From Mesorhizobium huakuii (lineage in GTDB: Bacteria > Pseudomonadota > Alphaproteobacteria > Rhizobiales > Rhizobiaceae), in NCBI RefSeq assembly GCF_014189455.1, contig NZ_CP050299.1, positions 62,001 to 126,000 on the forward strand: a stretch of 64,000 bases of DNA, written 5' to 3'. Below the pieces are notes generated by a model. The model was not told the origin of the DNA and did no database searches. It saw only the letters and a list, made by a program, of their open reading frames with translations. The position numbers and the translations under genes are program-made. Position 1 is the stretch's first letter. The number at the start of each line of letters is the position of its first letter. This document shows positions 57,804-64,000 of this stretch, piece by piece.

Positions 57804-59140
57804 CCGTTTTGCGGCGGTTTGCCGACCACCACATGGGAGCGTCTGACGAGCGATCTCCCTTCTCCAAAGAAAGCGAGTTCGAGGGGCCTCTGAAGGAGCG
57901 GAAGAACTCGCGTTTCCTTTTTTCACGGTCCGCTGAGAAGTCTTCAGCCTAAACATGACTATTGTGGTTCGCCTGTCGTATTTCCGAACGCCATTGCACG
58001 GTAGAGTGACCGAACCTCACTGGCGTGGCACGGAAGGCCGTGAGGCCATCGTACAAGCTGAGGCATAGGACGGCGCAGACCGTCCGCTCTTCAAAGAAGA
58101 ATATTCTCCAGGGGGATCGTCATCATTGATCCGGCTGTCAGGAGGCCTGGGCAGCTGAAAGAGGGCGATGGCTATGATATGGTCAGGGACGGGATTGCAT
58201 GGTTTGCGTCAGGCACCTGCACGGATCACCTCTCAAAAATGGCAGGCCGGTCCCGGCATCGAAGCGCCGTCGCGAGATTTTCGCGGCCGCGGTGGCTTCG
58301 CTGTCAATTGTCCGCAGGGCGAAATCCGCAGCAAATGAGTGTGCGCTAAAAGGCATAGCCGGCTCCGCAAGCGGAGGCGGCTACAAAAGCGCAATCGATG
58401 CGAATTTCGTGACGATCACCGTCGTGTCCTTCAGCAGGATTTTGCAGAATGCCGCCACTTTCCGCGCGTGCTGCGGCTCAGACTGCTCGTCGGTAAGTCC
58501 AGAGCTGTGCGGGCGGGATGTTGCGGACGACGAAATCATAGTGAGACACGACGTAGCGGTCGGGCATTTTGATCACCGGCGACAAAGGTCCGTAGGTGAT
58601 CTGAATGACAGGTCTCCCGCGAGGAATTCGGGCAAGCAAATCCTCAAGCAATGCAATGCGCTGTTCCATCGGAAAACTCAGCAACGGCACCGCACTTATC
58701 ACACAGTCGAATTGCTCCCCGCGCCGCTCGGCCAGCACTTCCTCCAGCGCGAACGCATCGCCCAATCGAAAATCCACCCCTGGAAAGCGTCGTGTGAGAC
58801 GATGATAGAAATCCTTGGATTATTCGACCGAAACCAGCTGATGCGGCTTGATGCCCCTTTCCAGGATTGCCTTGGTGATGACGCCAGTTCCTGCGCCCAG
58901 CTCAAGAACCGGCAATCCGGATGCCGGATTGATAACGCTTGCCATACGACGCGCGGCATGAACGGACGTTGGCATCAGCGCGCCCACTCGTTTCCTGTCC
59001 TTCTGCCAGCCCTTGAAGAATTGCACTTCTTCTTCGAACTTCCTGGCGAGGAGCTCCTTCAATCGAAAGACCATATCTGCTCCCTGCTCCTGCTATTTGT
59101 CTGGGTCATTTTGACGACGCACGTTTGTCCAAGCCTTGCG
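57740..59140. repeat. Diverged segmental duplication, copy 2
   Basis: Counterpart of 47184-48820: thiD end, non-coding block, pmtA copy. It is about 240 bp shorter because of deletions in the non-coding part. Its left boundary lies inside thiD, which is longer here, so this copy is closer to the source on that side. Confidence 0.8.
58478..59074 (-). pseudogene. pmtA: pmtA second copy with a nonsense codon
   Basis: Aligned to the intact copy at 48165-48761 it is the same length with no indel. MVFRLKELLARKFEEEVQFF and VLELGAGTGVITKAIL are kept, but Tyr in SVEYSKDFYH is a TAA stop (58820-58822). After it, GVDFRLGDAFALEEVLAERR to LWTYRRAV is intact. The single change suggests recent inactivation. 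Confidence 0.85.
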
Positions 59141-59149
59141 GCTGCTCAA

Positions 59150-60040
59150 TCATGCGGCATTAGCTGCCGCGAGCAGCTCGCCTTTGCGCTGCCCGGGCAG
59201 AACGCCGACGTTATCGATAAGCCGCGTCCCGCCGAGCCAGGCGGCGACGATCAGGCGGGCCGGTCGGTCCGCGGCGGAAAGCGGCGACAGGTCCTGGTCT
59301 GCTCTCAGCTCGAGATACTCGACTTCGTCGTAACCGGCAGCGCGGATCGCTTGCCTGGCCTCGGCAAGCACAAGCTCCGCCGGCGCTCCCGCCGACAATC
59401 GCCCGGCCGAGGTGGAGAGGACTTCGGCGAGCCTTGGCGCTGCCAAGCGCTGTTCGGCCGAGAGCCTGACATTGCGCGACGACATCGCCAAGCCGTCGGC
59501 TTCACGTACCGTTGGACATGCTACAATCTCGATCGGAATCTCGAGATCGCGGACGAGCCGGCGAACCACGTGCAGTTGCTGGAAATCCTTCTCGCCGAAG
59601 AAGGCGAGATCAGCACGCGTCTGGAGAAAGAGCTTGGCGACGACGGTTGCCACGCCGTCGAAATGGCCGGGACGGAACGCGCCGCACAGGCCCCTGCTCA
59701 CCCCACTCACCGAGATCGTAGTGGCGAAACCTTCCGGATACACGTCCGCTGCATTTGGCGCGTAGAGCAGATGAGCGCCAAGCGGCGCAAGCTTGGCGGC
59801 ATCGTCATGCTCAGTGCGCGGATAGGCCGCGAGATCGGCCGCGCTGTTAAACTGTTTCGGGTTGACGAAGAGCGTCACGATAACCCGGTCGGCCTTGGCG
59901 AGCGCGGTTCGCACCAAGCTCAGATGGCCTTCATGCAAGGCACCTATAGTCGGCACGACAGCGACCTTCAGGCCCTTCTGACGCCATCCGGCCACAGCCA
60001 TGCGCAACTCGGCGACGGTTCGTGCGATCGGAATGATCAT
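59150..60040 (-). CDS. panC: Pantothenate synthetase PanC
   Basis: The protein has 296 residues. It joins pantoate and beta-alanine using ATP. Motifs: [20 protein letters not shown] (HIGH-type site; Ile replaces the usual Met in PTMGALH), [50 protein letters not shown] and the KMSKS-like MSSRNVRLS. The start overlaps the stop of the upstream chimeric panB frame by 4 bases, the remains of a panBC operon. Confidence 0.95.
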   Translation of the reverse strand: MIIPIARTVAELRMAVAGWRQKGLKVAVVPTIGALHEGHLSLVRTALAKADRVIVTLFVNPKQFNSAADLAAYPRTEHDDAAKLAPLGAHLLYAPNAADVYPEGFATTISVSGVSRGLCGAFRPGHFDGVATVVAKLFLQTRADLAFFGEKDFQQLHVVRRLVRDLEIPIEIVACPTVREADGLAMSSRNVRLSAEQRLAAPRLAEVLSTSAGRLSAGAPAELVLAEARQAIRAAGYDEVEYLELRADQDLSPLSAADRPARLIVAAWLGGTRLIDNVGVLPGQRKGELLAAANAA

Positions 60041-60531
60041 CCGGCTTCTTCTCCATTCACGGACCTTGGCGCATCGCCGAAGACATGGTCGGATCCCGGA
60101 AAGCGGCGGTCGCGCACTTCCTGCGCATAGGCCGCGATCGCCTCCCCGGCGATCTCACCGAGTTCGGCACAGCGCTTGACGAATTTGGGCCGGAAGTCGC
60201 CGAAGGTGCCCAACATGTCGTCGACGACGAGAATCTGTCCGTCACAGGCTGCCGAGGCGCCGATACCGATCGTCGGGATCGCCACCTCTGCGGTGATGGC
60301 GGCGATCATCTTCATGCGAAAGCCGATCATGTCCGCCAGGCTGTGGACGACCTGGTCCGGCCAGCGCGGATCATCGATGCAACGCGCCAGACGGTCGGCC
60401 ACCCGCAGTCGTTTTTCCACCTCGGCCAGAGCCAGAACACCGCTGTTCGACGACAGCATGCCGCCGTCAAAACGAGCGATGACGGATTTGCCGCCCACTG
60501 ATGACAAACCGCTCAGCGGCAGGTAGATCAT
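60037..60531 (-). pseudogene. panB: IS1380 transposase-PanB in-frame chimera
   Basis: The open frame has 164 residues. Residues 1-78 ([20 protein letters not shown] to [11 protein letters not shown]) are the N-terminus of the IS1380 transposase seen at 61885-63225. From about 79 ([40 protein letters not shown]) it is the C-terminal third of ketopantoate hydroxymethyltransferase PanB. The first two thirds of PanB, with the Mg site, are missing, so it cannot act as PanB. The IS-derived start region may now drive translation of panC. Confidence 0.88.
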
Positions 60532-60644
60532 TCATGGCGGGTGTCGTCTCCGGGAAATGATTCGGATCGGCTTTAGCAACCAAATCCTACGTCATTTCAA
60601 CGGCTTGCGCCACATCCGCCAACCACCCTGAATTTTTCGGGCTA
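60297..60644 (-). mobile_element. IS1380-family 5' end fragment
   Basis: Sequence from about 60300 to the end near 60644 (...TGAATTTTTCGGGCTA) is nearly identical to 62990-63334 of the complete copy. It comprises the IS end, untranslated leader and first 78 codons of the transposase. Confidence 0.85.
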
Positions 60645-60667
60645 GGTCCCTCGGTATGGACCGAGCA

Positions 60668-61414
60668 TCAATCAACCGATACTTGAGACGCTTTCCAATG
60701 CCAGTCAGGCAGCTGCCAGCTAGGAAATCCGTGCAGCATGCCGGCGACGGCCTCCGTCAGCGCCATCCGCTTTATGTGCCGGCCTCTGCCGAATCTGACC
60801 GGTGGCAAAACATCGGGGTAAGCGTCCTTTCCCGCGAGTTCTATTGCAAATGGCACTAACTCCTCGCAATCGCATAAGACCTCGCCAGTCTCCCGGCGGT
60901 ACTGGCTATTTTTGTAACTGAGGGCCTTTGTCAGACGCCACGCGACGGGCCTCTCAGACATGATCCAACAACACGTGACACCAGAGCGCCGATAGCGCTC
61001 CGTCCTGGTTAGGAAATCGTCCAAGTGCTGGCTTGAGAGTTGAACCTCGAATGCGACCCGCCTGCCGTCAGCCAGAAACACCAGCACGTCTGCTATCCAT
61101 TCGGCGCCTGCTCCGTCTGTCCCCCAGGCCTCAAGCTCCGCCCGAAAGCCCATTGCCCGCGCAGCCTTGACCACATCAATCTTCAGGCGGGTGTGTGCGT
61201 AGCTCTCCGGGCCAGGAAGCTGACCTGTAAATCCAGGTGCGTGCGCGAAGAATCGTAGACCCCGGATTGACGTTTTGGGCACCGCCGGCCAGGCCGTGCG
61301 CGGCATTCGCCATGTCCCGAGCGGCGCATTGCAAATACTCAGCCAAGCGGCATCCGAGGCCGAGAACGCTTCGGTCATGTCCCCTATCGCCGCGTTGTAC
61401 GCGATCTGCCCCAA
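60668..61414 (-). CDS. CoiA-like competence/nuclease-family protein
   Basis: The protein has 248 residues. The core LRFFAHAPGFTG, then GAEWIADVLVFLADGRRVAF and EVQLSSQHLDDFLTRTERYR with CCWIMSER is the PD-(D/E)xK-type CoiA fold (Asp in ADV, Glu-x-Gln in FEVQLS). The N-terminal zinc-binding Cys pairs of longer CoiA proteins are absent. It may process DNA in transfer or defence. No partner genes are adjacent; the nearest neighbours are IS1380 parts and a tRNA fragment. Confidence 0.7.
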   Translation of the reverse strand: MGQIAYNAAIGDMTEAFSASDAAWLSICNAPLGTWRMPRTAWPAVPKTSIRGLRFFAHAPGFTGQLPGPESYAHTRLKIDVVKAARAMGFRAELEAWGTDGAGAEWIADVLVFLADGRRVAFEVQLSSQHLDDFLTRTERYRRSGVTCCWIMSERPVAWRLTKALSYKNSQYRRETGEVLCDCEELVPFAIELAGKDAYPDVLPPVRFGRGRHIKRMALTEAVAGMLHGFPSWQLPDWHWKASQVSVD

Positions 61415-61584
61415 TTACCCGAACCCTCTCACATAATCATATCGTTGAGTCTTTATACTACCACCACCAAAGCCCCTGCGGCGCGGTAGATCAACCGACT
61501 TTGGTAGACTGGCGTGTCTCGGCTACATGAAAGTTACATGAAAGAAATTTAACGAGATTGGATTGCGTAAATTATTGAAAAATA

Positions 61585-61627
61585 TGGTGGGCGGTACAGG
61601 ATTCGAACGACCCCTACCGTGTGAAAG
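61585..61627 (-). tRNA. 3' fragment of a tRNA gene, probably tRNA-Val(CAC)
   Basis: The minus strand reads TTTCACACGGTAGGGGTC, then GTTCGAATCCTGTACCGCCC and ACCA. This gives an anticodon loop TTCACAC (CAC), a T loop GTTCGAATCC and an acceptor end with encoded CCA. The four bases ACAG expected before GTTCG are missing and the 5' half is absent, so it is not a working tRNA. Such 3' tRNA fragments typically mark integrase attachment sites. Confidence 0.55.
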
Positions 61628-61884
61628 CGTTTCGTCCCCCGAGAATCGTCTTGTTGCGCAGGGGCGCTTTTTTGTCTCAAGGCTCAAGCAGCTTGGAAAT
61701 GCTGCTCGCTAACCGCCTTAATGCACGGCGATAAGCTTTTGACGGCCTGAAGCGACGCTGTGGTCGCCGTTGCGGTGCTTTTCCACGCGCCTCGTCAGGC
61801 GCCGGAATTGCTCCGTCGTGATGGCAGGCGGGGGTTTGCAGGTTGCGGTCGACGGGTTCGTTTCGGGGCGTCTGCGCCCCATCG
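61628..61884. other. Spacer between the tRNA fragment and the IS1380 gene
   Basis: Includes the 3' untranslated end of the IS1380. Its terminal repeat was not located here. Confidence 0.3.
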
Positions 61885-63225
61885 TTATGTCGCGAGTTGG
61901 GGGATGCGATCGAGGACGATGCGCAGGATGCGCTGGTCGGGGCACGATGTCGGCAGGTGCAGGCGGATTTGCGATTTCATCTCGACCACCCGCGCTGCGA
62001 TTTTGATGAGGCGCAATCGCAGCGTGTCGAATTGGGCGACGGCAAAGCTCGAGCGCCTCGGCATCGCGGCCCGCAAGCCCCACATCAACCAGTAAGCACC
62101 GGCATGCAGGAAGAGCCGGAACTGGTTGGCCGTCGCTCTTGTGCAGGATGTGCGGTCGGCGGCAAGATGCGTCTTCCACGACTTGATGTGGTTCTCGGCC
62201 GCGCCGCGCCGGCAGTAGACATCCTCGTAGAGCGCCTTGGCCTTCCCACCGGCAAGGTTGGTGACGACGAAGCGGGTATCGGCACCTTGGGCGCCGACCT
62301 CGACCCGCGCGATGATGCGCTCGACGCGGCTCCAACTAGCGGCGCCGTCAACGAACTCCTTGAACCTGCGGACCTTGCCTGTCTTGGCCGACGCTTCGAA
62401 GCGCGCCGTCGTGCTGGCCTCCAGATCCGCGACATGCTTGCGCAGGGTCGTGGTGGGCGCGAGGCCAAAGATGAAGTCGACGTCGTTGGCGCGGCACCAG
62501 TCGATGACCTGCGGGCTGCAATAATGGCTATCGCCGCGGAGCAGGATTCGAATGTTCGGCCAGTTGATCCGGATCGCCCGCACCAGACGGCGCAGGTGGG
62601 GGCGGATCTCAGCCCCACTCGGCCGCTTGGCCGGTCGCAGGATCGCGCTGACGAACCGTCCCGCACCATCGAACACTACGATCGGCTGGAAGCCGTACTC
62701 GTCATGGTGGGCATTGAACAGGCGAAGCTGTTGGCCTCCGTGCACAGCGTCGAACGTGTCGTCGATGTCGAGCACAATCCGCTTCGGCACCTGCCGGAAG
62801 GAGGCGCAGTAAAGGTCGATCATCGCTCGCCCCATGGCGACCAGCTCCCGCACGCCGGGCAGGTTCTCCAGCCGGCAGATCGTCGATTGCGAGGCCAGAT
62901 CCCGACCCGACGGCAGCGCATCCTGGGCCATCTTGAAGACCGGATCGGAGCGCAGCCGGTTGGCGTCATTGCCATCCTCATAGCCGGCGGCGATCATCTT
63001 CATGCGAAAGCCGATCATGTCCGCCAGGCTGTGGACGACCTGGTCCGGGCAGCGCGGATCATCGATGCAACGCGCCAGACGGTCGGCCACCCGCAGTCGT
63101 TTTTCCACCTCGGCCAGCACCAGAACGCCACAGTTGGAGGACAACATGCCGCCGTTGAAACGGGCGACGACGGACTTGCCGCCCACTGATGACAAACCGC
63201 TCAGCGGCAGGGTAAGATCATTCAT
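61885..63225 (-). CDS. IS1380-family transposase
   Basis: The protein has 446 residues, complete: [20 protein letters not shown], then the DDE domain with VPKRIVLDIDDTFDAVHGGQ, RILLRGDSHYCSPQVIDWC and YCRRGAAENHIKSWKTHLAA (the Glu-containing Y-x-x-R-x-x-x-E block). The outer end lies near 63334 (TGAATTTTTCAGGCTA on the plus strand). No target duplication was established. Confidence 0.9.
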   Translation of the reverse strand: MNDLTLPLSGLSSVGGKSVVARFNGGMLSSNCGVLVLAEVEKRLRVADRLARCIDDPRCPDQVVHSLADMIGFRMKMIAAGYEDGNDANRLRSDPVFKMAQDALPSGRDLASQSTICRLENLPGVRELVAMGRAMIDLYCASFRQVPKRIVLDIDDTFDAVHGGQQLRLFNAHHDEYGFQPIVVFDGAGRFVSAILRPAKRPSGAEIRPHLRRLVRAIRINWPNIRILLRGDSHYCSPQVIDWCRANDVDFIFGLAPTTTLRKHVADLEASTTARFEASAKTGKVRRFKEFVDGAASWSRVERIIARVEVGAQGADTRFVVTNLAGGKAKALYEDVYCRRGAAENHIKSWKTHLAADRTSCTRATANQFRLFLHAGAYWLMWGLRAAMPRRSSFAVAQFDTLRLRLIKIAARVVEMKSQIRLHLPTSCPDQRILRIVLDRIPQLAT

Positions 63226-63470
63226 GGCGGGTGTGGTCTCCGGGAAATGGTTCGGATCGGCTTAAGCAACCAAATCCTAAGTCATTTCAACGGCTTGCGC
63301 CACATCCACCAACCCCCATGAATTTTTCAGGCTAAGTAGTCGACAAGCCGTCCCACGCCGAGGTGGTCCGGAAATCGACATGCGGGCAGTTTTCACGTCG
63401 ATACCAAGGGCTCGATGCAGGCCAACGGAATTGATTATCGTTCGAGATTCAAGCTAATCACAGACTTGAC
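63226..63470. other. IS1380 end and spacer before the toxin-antitoxin pair
   Basis: IS end at about 63334, then about 135 bp without a gene. Confidence 0.3.
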
Positions 63471-63506
63471 GAACCAGCGTGGTTCAACAATAATCATAGT
63501 GAACCA
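63471..63506. promoter_or_regulatory. Likely antitoxin operator (GAACCA half-sites)
   Basis: GAACCA (63471-63476), TGGTTC (63480-63485) and GAACCA (63501-63506): the first two form a perfect inverted repeat with a 3-base centre, and the second pairs with the third as TGGTTCA-N13-TGAACCA. The set ends 17 bases before the antitoxin ATG, as expected for autoregulation by a ribbon-helix-helix antitoxin. Confidence 0.6.
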
Positions 63507-63523
63507 ACGAAAGTTATACCCCC

Positions 63524-63769
63524 ATGACCGCCTTCACCGTCCGTGTGCCGGACGAAACCGCAGACAGGCTGGACCAACTCGCCGAAAAGCTTGACCGCTC
63601 ACGCTCCTATGTGGCCGCACAGGCCATTGAGGACTTCGTGGCCCGGGAAGAGTGGCAGCTGGCTGAAATAGAGGCCGGGTTGGCCGAGGCCCAGCGCGGC
63701 GAATTCGCAAGTGACCATGATGTAGCTGCCGTGGTCGGAAAATACGTCAAGTCCGCCCGCCAATCATGA
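63524..63769 (+). CDS. Ribbon-helix-helix antitoxin (CopG/ParD-like)
   Basis: The protein has 81 residues. MTAFTVRVPDETADRLDQLA followed by KLDRSRSYVAAQAIEDFVAR is an RHH DNA-binding fold; the C-terminal part (QLAEIEAGLAEAQRGEFASD) is the toxin-binding tail. It neutralises the toxin encoded next and represses the operon. The stop overlaps the toxin start (ATGA, 63766-63769). Confidence 0.88.
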   Translation: MTAFTVRVPDETADRLDQLAEKLDRSRSYVAAQAIEDFVAREEWQLAEIEAGLAEAQRGEFASDHDVAAVVGKYVKSARQS

Positions 63770-64000
63770 GCCGTAAAAGAATCCGCTGGACCCAGCGGGC
63801 GTTGCGGCGGCTTGACGAAATCGGCGCCCACATCGAGAAAGACAGCTCCGATGCCGCCGGCCGTGTCGTAGCGCGCATTGTGTCAGCGGCCGAGCACCTG
63901 GCCGAGCAACCGGCCATGGGTCGCATCGGACGCATCAAGACGACGCGGGAGCTCGTTTTGGCTGATATACCCTATATCATCCCCTATCACGTCAATGGCG
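63766..64000 (+). CDS. RelE/ParE-family toxin (cut by the window end)
   Basis: The first 78 residues are seen: RIRWTQRALRRLDEIGAHIE, GRVVARIVSAAEHLAEQPAM, GRIGRIKTTRELVLADIPYI. This is the ParE/RelE fold; ParE-type (gyrase poison) fits the RHH antitoxin better. About 15-20 residues lie beyond the window. Confidence 0.88.
   Translation, partial: MSRKRIRWTQRALRRLDEIGAHIEKDSSDAAGRVVARIVSAAEHLAEQPAMGRIGRIKTTRELVLADIPYIIPYHVNG

Noticed and set aside
58199..60130. 643-residue plus frame across the pmtA copy and panC
   Set aside because: Shadow of minus-strand genes; length is due to GC bias.
61843..63189. 448-residue plus frame opposite the IS1380 transposase
   Set aside because: Antisense shadow; the minus strand holds the complete transposase.
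1..64000. CRISPR arrays, rRNA genes, intact tRNA genes
   Set aside because: No regularly spaced short repeats, no rRNA sequence and no complete tRNA were seen by eye; only the 3' tRNA fragment at 61585-61627.

Overview
The window looks like an accessory symbiosis region of a rhizobium, most likely Mesorhizobium. It is GC-rich and alphaproteobacterial, and carries a nif/fix cluster with two different nifA genes, two nodD genes each with a reversed nod box, a LacI-family gene beside nifA2 (the arrangement published for M. loti R7A nifA2/fixV), a tts box, dctA with a sigma-54 promoter, and a PmtA-type methyltransferase. Many insertion sequences and broken genes fit an integrative island. Genus and island assignments are inference.

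1-18.6 kb: nitrogen fixation. Order is (nifU 3' remnant)-nifS-nifV-(cysE/nifP-like remnant)-nifW, then fixABCX, nifA1, nifB-fdxN-nifZ-fixU, a SIR2-like gene and a pair of ABC exporter half-transporters; nifA2 converges on them from the minus strand. NifA-type upstream sites (TGT-N10-ACA) plus -24/-12 promoters precede fixA and nifB. nifB and the second ABC gene carry one-base frameshifts in G or C runs.

18.6-25 kb: regulation and envelope. There are two tandem nodD paralogues, a decayed nodA behind the second nod box, a TIM-barrel sugar isomerase/epimerase, a LacI/GalR regulator (fixV candidate) and an omptin-type outer-membrane protease coupled to a small PepSY-like ORF.

25-46 kb: a mobile-element scrapyard. 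hemN, a flavoprotein, cysQ and a putative type III effector are broken by IS630, IS110, IS6 and IS66 elements. Intact genes are an aldose-epimerase-like gene, dctA and one small rhizobial hypothetical. The clearest structure is a nested one. An IS66 copy (37899-45638, target duplication TTCCAGGC) was invaded in tnpB by a 2.6-kb large-serine-recombinase element, and in tnpC by a second complete IS66 (42239-44800, target duplication AGCACATC).

46-64 kb: double cold-shock-domain protein, pmtA, two c-di-GMP proteins (one with an IS630 20 bp upstream, one with an MHYT sensor), an MFS transporter with a G-run frameshift, DUF982, thiD remnants, and a diverged segmental duplication (47.18-48.82 and 57.74-59.14 kb) whose second pmtA copy has one nonsense codon. 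panC follows an IS1380-PanB chimera. A CoiA-like gene, a tRNA 3' fragment, an intact IS1380 transposase gene and a RHH/ParE-type toxin-antitoxin pair close the window.

Working model (inference): NifA with sigma-54 turns on fixABCX (electron supply), nifB-fdxN-nifZ-fixU (cofactor and maturation) and probably neighbours. NifV could make homocitrate that most rhizobia take from the plant. The LacI/TIM-barrel module may feed an inositol-like signal to nifA2, and DctA supplies dicarboxylates to bacteroids.
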